DNA of 64,000 bases. It comes from Rhinopithecus roxellana. Taxonomy: Eukaryota; Chordata; Mammalia; Primates; Cercopithecidae. The position numbers were made by a program, and so were the translations under genes. A model generated the notes under the pieces. It did not search any database and was not told the DNA's origin. It was given only the letters and a program-made list of their open reading frames with translations. The DNA lies in contig NC_044553.1 of the NCBI RefSeq assembly GCF_007565055.1, forward strand, positions 40,873,916-40,937,915. The letters are read 5' to 3'. This document shows positions 48,771-59,427 of the stretch, one piece after another; within the stretch, counting starts at the first letter, position 1, and each line of letters begins with the position of its first letter.

Positions 48771-48808
48771 AAATCATCAGTGAAGAATAAGAATGTAGCA
48801 TTTACTAT

Positions 48809-48985
48809 ACAAAAAATTAGCCGAGTGTGGTGGCGGGCACCTGTAGTCCCAGCTGTTCGGGAGGCTGAGACAGGAGAATGGCCTGAACCAGGGAGGCGGA
48901 GCTTGCAGTGAGCCGAGATAGCACCTCTGCACTCTAGGCCTGGGCAACACAGCGAGACTCGGTCTCAAAAAAAAAAGAAAAAATT
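48809..48985 (+). mobile_element. 5'-truncated Alu
   Basis: Begins within the Alu at CAAAAAATTAGCCGAGTGTG and ends with poly(A). TAGCATTTACTAT flanks both sides (48796-48808 and 48986-48998), so truncation happened at insertion. Confidence 0.92.
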
Positions 48986-48999
48986 TAGCATTTACTATT

Positions 49000-50256
49000 G
49001 ACATTTCACATGCATTCTTTCACTAGATTTTACTCCCCTGGATCAAGAGTATGTAATAGGAAAACTATGATAAATACCTGATAATAGTAAAGAATTGAAG
49101 AGATTGCAAATGTGTCTTTCTGAGCAATCATCAGAGAGGAAAGTCCAGGACTTTCCATTGTTATGCTATTCCACTAAAGTCCTAACTGAAAATTGAAGAA
49201 TCGTAAACACTGTCAAGTTCAACACCACATTTTAGCTAGGACATTGAAGCCTTAAGAAGTTAAGGGTTTCCTTCAAGGTTGTATATTTCGTTGTGACAAA
49301 CCTGGGCTCAAGTATCAACCTCACTAGTCACTGGTCTTTCCCCTAATCCCCATCGTCTCAGTTAAGACTCAGATCATGCTGGTAACTTCTCACTTATTAC
49401 TCAAATTAAGGACTTAATATTTTTATAAAATGGATTTGGAAAGATATATGGGTTGTAAAATAAAACTGAAAAGATAACCGCCGTGGGTGCATGTGAGTGT
49501 GTCTTCTTTCCTGAACTGGCAGTGGAATTGAAGATCCTTGGAATGACTTTTAAAGAAGTCATAGCCTGTGTAACTAGGAGCTTAAAAAAATGATGGCAGA
49601 TTCTTTATAATAGCCATGCCATTGAGCAGCCCTATAATATAATATTTTAGGTGAAAAGTAACATTTAGACAGGCTATTTTTCTAGCACCTGATTTCAGGG
49701 TCAAATATATTTCTTCTTCATGTTTTGGAAGTGCCTACATTGAAGGCAAAATGAGAAAAGACAAGTCAATGTATTTTTAAATGACAGAATTCTGTGTCTT
49801 AAAAAAGGTGAACATTGAACACTTTGAAATTGTTACTATAACAGTGGTAAACCTAGTTATTTTCCATGCTCTAAATGCTCTGTGCAAGAGCAGAATAATT
49901 ACCTGAGACAATGTTATAGAATAAATGACCCAGATGCAGTTTGGATTTTGCAGTCTCCTTGTGAATTCTTCTCAGCTGCCTATATAAATGACTGCAACAT
50001 TGTGTACTTAATCATCAGCAAATGGAAGTTTCCAGAAGAAAAACTGTGCTATAGATTGTAGCACACTCTGACATGAAGGGAAGTTAATTCCCAGAACTTA
50101 ATTATATGAATATCCCAGAAAAGGTCAAGGAGCAGAGTAATCTATAGTCAGTATCCTAGTCCTATATTTGTTATCCTGAGAAAATCAATTTGGAACTAGG
50201 ACTGAATTCCAATTTATGACAGCAACAACAATGCCTTACATTTGGATAGTGCTTCT
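49000..50256. other. Intergenic sequence, no gene seen
   Basis: Nothing recognised. Confidence 0.4.
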
Positions 50257-50370
50257 TTAACAAACTTTCATCTATATTATATTAACTGATCTAATGGAAG
50301 GAGAAGATACATAAATAGTAGAGAAAAAATATGACGTTGAAATCATTTGCTTTGGACTTTGCATTGTTTT
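50257..50370. repeat. Direct repeat, left copy (about 111 bp)
   Basis: Begins TTTAACAAACTTTCATCTAT and ends GGACTTTGCATTGT. It matches 51120-51232 in the same orientation at roughly 88 percent by eye. Confidence 0.8.
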
Positions 50371-50560
50371 TGGCAATTTTACATGATGTCATCATTTTGA
50401 AGTGAACTGTAATTGTCATCCTAAGAAGCTGTTCTTTTGGACTATCTTCCTGTCTTTGTCCTTTTAAATAATCCAGCTCATTTCATGGATAATATAAACT
50501 TCCTTCAGTTATCAATTTTACATTCTCAGAAATATTCCAGATCATCTCCAATTTATCCAC

Positions 50561-51078
50561 TTTTTTTTTACAGTAACAGATTTTATTTAATTAAATTATA
50601 TTAAAAACAAACTATAAAATAATTAGCATTCTCAATAATTTACTATTATTTACATTAGCAAATGTCGGTCGTTAGTAGACACTGTGAGGAGGGAAGCTGA
50701 CAGAACTGGGACACTCCACTGTAGGCAAGGGAGCCCCGGCTTCCCTCTTGTTTCTCGGTCTTTCAGGTTCATTTTGGCAGCTCCGTCACTGAGAGCAGCA
50801 GGGCGGTAGCTGCAGCACCAGGACCCGTGCTGAAGACCAAGAGACCTCGAAGGCCAGGAGGAAATTCTTTTCCTCTGGGGAGAATCATCAATGCTCAGTC
50901 ATAGCTCAGATGGGCAACTGGTTGGCAATGCTTCCGCCCTCCCTGTAGCCAATATGCCCCACTGTGCGGGGCCTTCTGCAGATACTCTTTGGGTTGATTC
51001 AAACTCAGTTTCTGGATAAACTCTCCTCCATCCCCTCCCACGGCAACCACACAAAACATTTTAGGGGGGATTTTGACC
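50561..51078 (-). pseudogene. Processed pseudogene (retrocopy), parent not identified
   Basis: Seen: on the minus strand, a GC-richer segment ends with AATAAA (50587-50582), a dozen bases, and a 9-A tail. ATTTATCCAC at 50551-50560 and again at 51079-51088 is the target-site duplication. These marks define an L1-mediated retrocopy of a spliced mRNA's 3' end. The 5' part carries an open frame, stop at 50895-50897, with residues MFCVVAVGGDGGEFIQKLSL and, near its end, QPVAHLSYD. The rest, about 330 bases, looks like 3' UTR. I do not recognise the parent protein. Because the copy is 5'-truncated, it is probably not translated from its own promoter. Confidence 0.85.
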
Positions 51079-51119
51079 ATTTATCCACTCTTAAATGCAT
51101 CCTTTTATGTTTCCTGATT

Positions 51120-51232
51120 CTTTAACAAACGTTCACATATGTCATTTTAACTGATCTAATGAAGGAGAGGATACATAAACAATAGAGAAAGAATATGACA
51201 TAGAAATCATTTGCTTTTGACTTTGCATTGTC
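51120..51232. repeat. Direct repeat, right copy (about 111 bp)
   Basis: Second copy of the segment at 50257-50370. It shares AACTGATCTAAT and AAATCATTTGCTTT, with about a dozen changes and one indel. Confidence 0.8.
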
Positions 51233-51339
51233 AAAACCTATGACTTATTTAGTTCTGAGTTTCTACTCCCATTATTTCCCTTCCTATTTTCTCACTACAG
51301 CTCCCATTTTTTTCCCTTCATAACAAAAGTGAAAATAGT

Positions 51340-51478
51340 TGTTATATATTCATTTCTTATTTACTTGTTTTCCTCACTGGAGTATTATAAGCTCCATCAT
51401 GGCAGTGACTGAATCAATTTCAGGACTGTACAGTTAGTAATGGCCAGAGTGCTTAGCACATATTAGATGTTGAATAAA
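51340..51478 (+). repeat. L2 LINE 3' fragment
   Basis: TATTATAAGCTCCATCATGG, AGAGTGCTTAGCACATATTA and GATGTTGAATAAAAC are L2-tail text. Confidence 0.65.
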
Positions 51479-51714
51479 ACTAGTTAAATAATGAAATCAA
51501 CTACTGAATTTGTATTACTAGTTAAGCACTTGTAAATAAATTAAAATTATACCCTAACATATATCATATTAAATAATTTTCAAATGAACTATACATTTGG
51601 AAGTAGAGAAAAAGAAACTACAAGATGTCTTGAGTTAAATATTAGTAATATTGTAAAATTTTAGTGTGATAAAGAGCTTTCCTTGTCTACATTTTCCCCC
51701 GTCTCCTCCACTTT

Positions 51715-52436
51715 TCTTTTATTTATTTATTTATTTAATTATACTTTTAAGTTCTAGGGTACATGTGCATAACGTGCAGGTTTGTTACATATGTATACCT
51801 GTGCCATGTTGGTGTGCTGCACCCATCAACTCGTCAGCACCCATCAATTCATCATTTACATCATGTATAACTCCCAATGCAATCCCTCCGCCCTCCCCCC
51901 TCCCCATGATAGGCCCCAGTGTGTGATGTTCCCCCTCCCGAGTCCAAGTGATCTCACTGTTCAGTTCCCACCTATGAGTGAGAACATGCGGTGTTTGGTT
52001 TCCTGTTCTTGTGACAGTTGGCTAAGAATGATGGTTTCCAGCTGCATCCATGTCCCTACAAAGGACGCAAACTCGTCCTTTTTTATGGCTGCATAGTATT
52101 CCATGGTGTATATGTGCCACATTTTCTTAATCCAGTCTGTCACAGATGGACATTTGGGTTGATTCCAAGTCTTTGCTATTGTGAATAGTGCCGCAATAAA
52201 CATACATGTGCATGTGTCTTTGTAGTAGAATAATTTATAATCCTTTGGGTATATACCCAGTAGTGGGATGGCTGGGTCATATGGTACATCTAGTTCTAGA
52301 TCCTTGAGGAATTGCCATACTGTTTTCCATAATGGTTGAACTAGTTTACAATCCCACCAACAGTGTAAAAGTGTTCCTATTTCTCCACATCCTCTCCAGC
52401 ACCTGTTGTTTCCTGACTTCTTAATGATTGCCTTTC
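51715..52436 (-). mobile_element. L1PA-type 3' end, 5'-truncated
   Basis: Little-diverged reverse L1: TATACTTTTAAGTTCTAGGG, ATGTGCATAACGTGCAGGTT, GGGTATATACCCAGTAGTGG. Its poly(T) end is the ATTT-rich run 51716-51738. About 720 bp, carrying the 3' UTR and the last part of ORF2. The youngest L1 in the window. Confidence 0.93.
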
Positions 52437-52799
52437 TATTTCTTCTTTGTCTCTTCCTCTTTCTTTTTTTTTCTATTTTTAGAATAAAAACATATAAAAA
52501 TCATACACATTTATTATCTTGTAAAAATACCAAAAGGTTATGAAGAAAATGAATCTCTTCATAGTACATGCACTTCCCACCCAACACAAACCAAGATATC
52601 TTTTTTTTACTTTTCATTTAAGAAGAGAATTTTGTATGTGGGCCGGAAGTTGGGATCATCTTGGAAGAGACTGACAAATTTTACTGTGTATAATTTAAAA
52701 TCATCTACACATCGAATCCATATGAAAGTTAACGGGCATATGACAAACTTCAAAAAATACTTTTAAGTCACATTGAAACCATTATGATCTGTAGTAGAT
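52437..52799. other. Intergenic sequence, no gene seen
   Basis: Nothing recognised. Confidence 0.4.
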
Positions 52800-53110
52800 G
52801 TAAGATGGCAGCAAATTGTTTGTCACTCCTCCATTGAGAGATAGCCTTTATTTCCCATCCTCTTGTATCTGGGCTGACTCTGTAGCTGACCCTAAGTCCT
52901 ACTATTCCCTGAAGAGAGGGAGAGGGCCAAACATATGAGCATCCATTTCAACCTCCAAATAAATCCAGCCTGAGATGCCAGTGATGGCATACTTGAGAGA
53001 CATCCCAAGGGAAATTAGAAGGAGAATTATCTTACTGATCCCAATCAACCCCCATACCTGGGAGACATAATAAAAAGGTTGATGTTTAAGATCTGTACCA
53101 AAATATCTCA
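52800..53110 (+). repeat. Possible MLT1 LTR fragment
   Basis: GAGATAGCCTTTATTTCCCA, then TCTGGGCTGACTCTGTAGCT, then CCTCCAAATAAATCCAGCCT follows old MLT1 LTR order weakly. Confidence 0.45.
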
Positions 53111-53289
53111 TGTACCCTATAAATATATACCGCTAGTATGAACAAACAAAAATGTTAAAAAAAATTTCAGGTGCTGCTATAATGAAAAACCTAAAATACA
53201 TGCCACTGGCTTTGGAACTAGATCAGGAGTCAAAACTGGAAGGAACTCAAGGAGACTGTAAAAGTTGACTTAATCCTAAACTCAATTGT

Positions 53290-53365
53290 ATCTTCAAGAC
53301 ATAGCACAGTGTCCAGAAAATGGTATAGATGCTAAGTGTCTGATGAATAAATGAATGAAGTCTTA
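53290..53365 (+). repeat. L2 3' fragment
   Basis: AAGACATAGCACAGTGTCCA and GATGAATAAATGAATGAAG are L2-tail text. Confidence 0.5.
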
Positions 53366-53410
53366 TAAGCCAACAAGTAAGATGAGTATCTCTTTTACTC
53401 ATCTTACAAG

Positions 53411-53583
53411 ATGGGTACAAGATGGGCTAGGTAATTAAAAAGGAAAGATATTTAATGGACTCACAGTTCCACATGGCTGAGGAGGCCTTACAGTCATGGC
53501 AGAAGGCAAAGGAGAAGCAAAGGCATGTTTTACATGGTGGGAGGCAAGACAGTATATGCAGAGGAACTCCCTCTTATAAAACC
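53411..53583 (-). mobile_element. MaLR element 1: 3' LTR remnant
   Basis: TTTAATGGACTCACAGTTCC and GGAGAAGCAAAGGCATG are LTR text in reverse. The rest of this LTR up to the internal sequence is deleted. Confidence 0.8.
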
Positions 53584-54895
53584 AAAAGCTCTGGAATAAT
53601 CTCCTTTGACTCTATGTCTCATATCCAGGTCATGCTGATGCAAGAGGTGGGTTCCCACAGTCTTGGGCTGCTCTGCCCTTGTGTCTTTGCAGGGTATAGC
53701 CCCACTCCCAGCTGCTTTCACGGGATGTCATTGAGTGCCTGAGGCTTTTTTAGATGCATGGTGCAAGCTATTGATGGATCCACCATTTGAGGGGAATAGA
53801 GGATGGTGGTGCTCTTCTCACAGCTCCACTAGGCATTGCCCCAGTCAGGACTCTGTGTGGGAGCTTCAATTCCACATTTCCCTTCCACACTGCCCTAGCA
53901 GAGGTTCTCCATGAGGGCCCCACCCCTGCAGCAAACTTCTCCCTGGACATCCAAGAGTTTTCATACATCCTCTGAAATCTAGGTGGAGGTTGCCAAACCT
54001 CAATTATTGGCTTCTGTGCACCCAAGGCCCAACACCACATGTAATCCACCAAGCCTTGGGACTTGCACCCTCTGAAGCAATGGCCTGAGCTGTACATTGG
54101 CCACTTTTAGCCATTCCTGGAGTTGAAGCTGCTGGGATAAAGGGCACCAAGTTACCAGGCTAAATAAAGCAGGAGGGCCCTGGGCCTGGCCCATGAAACC
54201 ATTTTTCCTTCTTAGGCTTCCAGTCCTGTGGTAGGAGGACCTGCCAGGAAGGTATCTGACATGCCCTGCAGACATTTTCCCCATTGTGTTGGTGACTAAC
54301 ATTTGGCCCCTCAGTACTTATGCAAATTTCTGTAGCTGGCTTGAATTTCTCCTTTTTCTCCAATAAAAAAAATGGAATTTTTTTATTGCATTGTCATGCT
54401 GCAAATTTTCTGAACATTGCTCCTCTTTTAAACATAAGTTCCATTTCCAAGCCATATCTTTGTGAATACATAAAACTGAATGTTTTCAACAGCATCCAAG
54501 TCACATCATGAATGCTTTGCTGTTTAGAAATTTCTTCTGGCAGATACCCTAAATCATCTCTCTCTAGTTTAAAGTTCCACAGATCTCTCGTATAGGGGCA
54601 ATATGCCACTAGTCTCTTTGCTAAAGCATAACAAGAATCACCTTTGCTCCAGTTCCCAACAAGTTCCTCATCTCCATCTGAGACCATCTCAGCCTAAACT
54701 TTATTGTCATGTGACTATCAGCATTTTGGTCAAAGCCATTCAGGAAGTCTGTAGGAAGTTACAAACTTTCCCACATCTTCCTTTCTTTTGAGCCCTCCAA
54801 ACTGTTCCAATCACTCCCTGTTACCCAGATCCAAAGTTGCTTCCACATTTTCAGTTTTCTTTACAGCAGCTCCCCACTACCCAATACCAGTTTAC
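53584..54895 (-). mobile_element. MaLR element 1: internal sequence (THE1/MST-int)
   Basis: Reverse-oriented internal text CTTTGACTCTATGTCTCATA, GTTCTCCATGAGGGCCCCAC, TTGGCCACTTTTAGCCATTC and CATCTCCATCTGAGACCATC occurs in the same order in elements 2 and 3. Known: MaLR elements are non-autonomous ERVL relatives without intact gag-pol. No coding capacity is evident here. Confidence 0.88.
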
Positions 54896-55628
54896 TGTAT
54901 TAGTCTGTTCTCATGCTTCAAATAAAGACATACCTGGGACTGGGTAATTTATAAAGGAAAGAGGTTAATGTGGTTTGGTTGTGTCCCCACCCAAATCTCT
55001 TCTTGAATTGTAACTCCCACAATTCCCACGTGTCATGAGAGGAACCCAGCGGGAGATGATTGAATTATGGGGGCAGGTCTTTCCTGTGTTGTTCTCATGA
55101 TAGTGAATGAGTCTTATGAGATCTGATGGTTTAAAAAATGAGAGTTGCACTGCACAAGCTCTCTTTGCCTGCTGCCACCCATGTAAGATGGGGCTTGCTC
55201 CTTTTTGCCTTTTTCCATGATTGTGAGGCTTCCCCAGCCATATGGAGCTGTAAGTCCAATTAAACCTCTTTCTTTCATAAATTATCCAGTCTCAGGTATA
55301 TTTTTATCAGCAGCATGAAAACAAACTAATACAAAATAATGGGTTCACAGTTCCACATGACTGGGGAGGCCTCACAATCATGGTAGAAGGCATAAGTGAA
55401 GCAAAGGCATGTCTTACATGGCAGCAGGCAAGAGAGTGTGTGCCGGGGAACTCCCTTTATAAAACCATCAGCTCTCATGAGACTTATTCAGTATCATGAG
55501 AACAGCATGGGAAAGACCCACGCCCACGATTCAGTTACCTCCCACTGGATCCCTCCCACAACACATGGGAATTATGGGACCTTCAATTCAAGATGAGATT
55601 TGGGTGGGGACTCAGCCAAACCATATCA
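54896..55628 (-). mobile_element. MaLR element 1: 5' LTR, split by another LTR
   Basis: The right-hand LTR, TGTATTAGTCTGTTCTCATG to CATATCA, is split into 54896-54968 and 55334-55628 by a plus-oriented LTR. Confidence 0.85.
54969..55333 (+). mobile_element. Solo MaLR LTR nested in element 1's LTR
   Basis: Starts TGTGGTTTGGTTGTGTCCCC and ends ACAAACTAATACA, in the opposite orientation to its host. The host text (GAGGTTAA before, ATAATGGGTTCACAG after) resumes correctly across it, proving later insertion. The target duplication is degraded. Confidence 0.85.
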
Positions 55629-55886
55629 ACTTACAAATATGGCAGAAGGGGAAGCAAACATGGCCTTCTTCAATAGTGGCAGGAAAGAGAAGAATGAGAG
55701 CAAAAGGGGAAAAGCCCCTTATGAAACCATCAGATCTCATGAGAATTCACTATCATGAGAACAGCATGGAGGTAACCACCTCCATGATTCAGTCACTTCC
55801 AACCAGGTCCCTCCCACAAGATGTGGGGATTATGGGAACTACAACTCAAGTTGAGATTTTGGTGGAGACACAGCCAAATCACATCA
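55629..55886 (-). mobile_element. MaLR element 2: 3' LTR, truncated
   Basis: Matches the right LTR of element 2 from ACTTAC onward (GGCAGAAGGGGAAGCAAAC in both). Its outer part is missing where it abuts element 1. Confidence 0.82.
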
Positions 55887-57476
55887 TTCTGTCCTGGGCT
55901 CTGCCCAAATCTCATATCCTCACATTGCAAAACACAATCATGCCTTTCCAATAGTCCCCCAGAGTCTTCACTCATTCCAGCATTAACCCAGAAGTCCAAG
56001 TCCAAAGTCTCATCTGAGACAAGGGAAGTTCCTTCCACCTATGTGCCTGTAAAATCAAAAGCAAGTTATTTACTTCCTAGAAACAATGGAGGTACAGGCA
56101 TCGGAAAATATACCCATTCCAAATGGGAGAAATTGGCAAAATAAAGGGACTACAGGCCCCATGCTACTCCGAAATCCAGTAGGGCAGTAATAAAACCTTA
56201 AAGTTCCAAAAATGATCTCCTTTGACTCCGTGGCACACATCCAGAGCATGTTTATGTGAAATGTGGGCTCCCACAGCCTTGGGCAGCTCTTCCTCTGAGG
56301 TTTTGCAGGGTACAGCCCTTCTTTCAGCTGCTTTCACAAGCTGGCATTGAGCTCCTGTGGCTTTTCCAGGCACATAATGCAAGATGTAGGTGGATTTACC
56401 ATTCTGGTATAACTGAAGGATGGTGGCCCTCTTAGCACAGCTCCACTAGGTACTGCCCTAGGGGGAACTCTGTGGGGACTCCAACGTCATGTTTCCTTTC
56501 CACACTGCCCTAGCAGAGGATCTCCGTGAGGGCCCTGTCCTTGTAGCACAATTCCTCCTGGACATGTAGGCATTTCCACACTTCCTCTGAAATCTAAGTG
56601 GAGGTTCCCAAACCTCAATTTTTGACTTCTGTGTACCTACAGGCTCAACACCATATGAAAACCACCAAGCCTTGGGTCTTTCATGCTCTGAAGCCATGAC
56701 CTGAGCTGTACTTTGGCCCCTTTTAGCCATGATTGGAGCGGCTGGGACACAGGGCATGAAATCCCAAGGCTGCACACACAGCAGGGGGGCTTTGATCCTC
56801 ACTCAGGAAACCATTTCTCCTCCTAGGCCTCTGGGCCTGTGATGAGAGGAGATGTCATAAAGGTCTCTGACATGCTCTGGAGACATTTTCTCTATTGCTT
56901 TGGCAATTAGCATTCGACTCCTCATTACTTATGCAAATTTTTGCTGCTAGCTGAATTTCTCCCCAGAAAATGGAATTTTCTCTTCTACAGCATTGTCAGA
57001 CTGCAAATTTTCCAAACTTTTATACTCTGTCACCTCTTGAACACTTTGCTGCTTAGAATTTCTTCCACCAGATACCCTAAATCATCTCTCTCAAGCTCAA
57101 AGATTTACAGATCTCTAGGGTGGAGACAAAATGCCACCATGCTCTTTGCATACCAAGAGTGACCTTTACTCCAGTTCCCAACAAGCTCTTCATCTCCATC
57201 TGAGACCACCTCAACCCTAGACTTCATTGTCCACATCACTATCAGCATTTTGGTCAAAGCCATTCAATAAGTCTCTAGGAATTTCCAAACTTTTCCACAT
57301 TGTTCTGTCTTCTGAGCCCTCCAAATCTCTAGAAAGTTCCAAACTTTCCCACATTTTCCTGACTTCTTCCAAGTGCCTCCAAACTGTTCTAAACTCTGCA
57401 GGTTACCTAATTCCAAAGTGGCATCCCCATTTTGAGTATCCTTATAGTACTGTCCCACTACCTGGTATGAATTTCC
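55887..57476 (-). mobile_element. MaLR element 2: internal sequence
   Basis: Includes the internal end AAATCTCATATCCTCACATT, plus AGTCCAAGTCCAAAGTCTCA, CCTTTGACTCCGTGGCACAC and CATCTCCATCTGAGACCACC. About 1.59 kb, near the usual internal length. A local duplication of AGTTCCAAACTTTCCCACAT-like text lies at 57280-57360. Confidence 0.88.
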
Positions 57477-57852
57477 TGTATTAGTCTGTTCTCACACTGC
57501 AAATAAAGACATACCCGAGACTGGGTAACTTTTAAATAAAAGAGTTTTAATTGACTCACAGTTCAGCACGACTGGGGAGGCCTTGGAAAACTTACACTTA
57601 TGGCAGAAGGGGAAGCAAACATATCCTTCTTCACATTGCAGCAGAAAGGAGAAGAATGAGAGCAAAAGGGGGAAAACCCTTTATAAAACCTTCAGATCTC
57701 ATGAGAATTCACTCACTATTCTGAGAATAGCATGGAGGTAACCACTCCTGTGACTCAATTACCTCCCACCAGGTCCCTCCCACAACAAGTGGGGATTATG
57801 AGAATTACAATTCAAGATGAGATTTGGTTGGGGACACAGCCAAACCATATCA
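57477..57852 (-). mobile_element. MaLR element 2: 5' LTR
   Basis: A complete LTR, TGTATTAGTCTGTTCTCACA to CAAACCATATCA, 376 bp in reverse. Confidence 0.9.
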
Positions 57853-58079
57853 GAGAATAAACTGGCATTTCACTCACAGATATATAAAAACTTGTTAAAT
57901 CTCACCAATATTTGAACAAATTCAAATAGTATCCTGGCTGGTGTTTTAATTCTTTTATTGTTTGTTTTGACTATGAAATTGATCTAAAGAAAATGGAATG
58001 ATATTCCTTAGTATTAGTGACAATCCAGCAAGACATCCACTATTTGCTTGTGTGACTGAACGTCATAAGACATTTTTAA

Positions 58080-58226
58080 AAGGAAGGTTAGCTGTATGTA
58101 CTAAATGTCTCAAAAATGCATATGCCCTTTGACCCAACAATTTTGTTTTCAGAAAATTTTCTTGAAAGAAGAAATAAGAATGACACAAAGTTTCAGCCAC
58201 AAAGATAATCTCAATGCAGCAAGTTT
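58080..58226 (+). repeat. Old LINE (L1M-like) fragment, left part
   Basis: ATGCATATGCCCTTTGACCC and GAAGAAATAAGAATGACACA are old LINE text. It resumes at 58592 with AATGCAGCATGTTTCTATAA. Confidence 0.65.
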
Positions 58227-58591
58227 TTATTGTAATTTTTAAAAATCTGACTTTTTATAAAATTATAGATTCAGGTGAAACATGTGTAGGCTTGTTTCAT
58301 GGATACATTGCATAATGCTGGGGTTTGGGCTTCGATTGAACCCATCACCCAAATAGTGAACATAGTGTCTGATGTTTCAACCCATTCCCAACCTTCTTTC
58401 CTCCCCACTTTGGAATCCCCAGTGTGTATTGTTTTCATCTTCATGTCCATGTGTACCCTTTGTTTAACTCTCACTTATAAGTGAGAATATGTGATATTCG
58501 ATTTTCTTTTTCTGTGTTAGTTCACTTAGGAAAGCCATGTCTAGCTGCATCTGTGTTGCCGCAAAGAACATGATTTGGTTCTTTTTTATTG
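58227..58591 (-). mobile_element. L1 3' end inserted in older LINE
   Basis: Reverse L1 3' text (TTATAGATTCAGGTGAAACA, TGTGTACCCTTTGTTTAACT). TCAATGCAGCAAGTTT before and TCAATGCAGCATGTTT after form the target duplication. Confidence 0.88.
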
Positions 58592-58689
58592 TCAATGCAG
58601 CATGTTTCTATAATAACAAAAATTTGTTTCTGATTGGCTCTAGAAATGAATGTCATTGTAGTGCAGCAAAAATGATGCCACACAATTGT

Positions 58690-59060
58690 ATTTATGTTTA
58701 TTAAAATATCATGTAATATCTAACATTACAATATGTAATATTATTTACACATATATAACCTTTCATTTCAAAATCTTCCCTTTCTTTCTAATCTTCCTTT
58801 TCAAATACATATATTTTCTTTCCAAATATATATTTTTCCTTTTCAAGTATACATATTTGAAAAGAAAAAACATCTGAGAAAGCATCCAAAGGAGTACTAA
58901 CAGGGTAACTGCATAGTGTGAGTGAGGCTGGAGATGCAGGCAGATACCAGCTCACCCAGAGCCTTCAGTTTGTGGTAGAAAATTTGATTATTTCCTTTAT
59001 AGCAGCAAAGAGTCTTTGTAACATTTTAAAGCAGGATAACAATAAGATTTGGTTGTAAGT
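58690..59060. other. AT-rich reiterated block then unique sequence
   Basis: 58780-58865 contains three diverged copies of a TTTTCAAATACATATATTTT-like unit. The rest is unclassified. Confidence 0.5.
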
Positions 59061-59427
59061 TGTATTAGTCTGTTCTCACACTGCTAATAAAGAAATACTT
59101 GAGACTGGTTAATTTATAAAGGAAAGAGATTTAATGAACTCACAGTTCCACATGGCTGGGGAGGCCTCACAACCATGGCAGAAGGTAAAGGAGAAGCAAA
59201 GGCACAAATTACATGGCAGCAGGTAAGAGAGCATATGCAGGGAACTGCCCTTTGTAAAACCATCAGAGTAACTAAGTTGTGAGACTTATTTACTATCATG
59301 AGAACAGCACAGAAAAAAACACCCCATGAATCAATTACCTCCCATTGGTCCTTTCCATGACATCTGGGGATTCTGGGAACCACAATTCAAGATGAGATTT
59401 AAGTGGAGACACAGCCAAACCATATCA
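59061..59427 (-). mobile_element. MaLR element 3: 3' LTR
   Basis: TGTATTAGTCTGTTCTCACA to CAAACCATATCA, 367 bp. TAAGT (59056-59060) precedes it and TAAGG (61253-61257) follows the partner LTR, the expected 5-bp target duplication with one change. Confidence 0.9.

Noticed and set aside
55496..55954. 152-codon open frame
   Set aside because: It runs through two damaged MaLR LTRs and internal sequence, with only LTR-type text.
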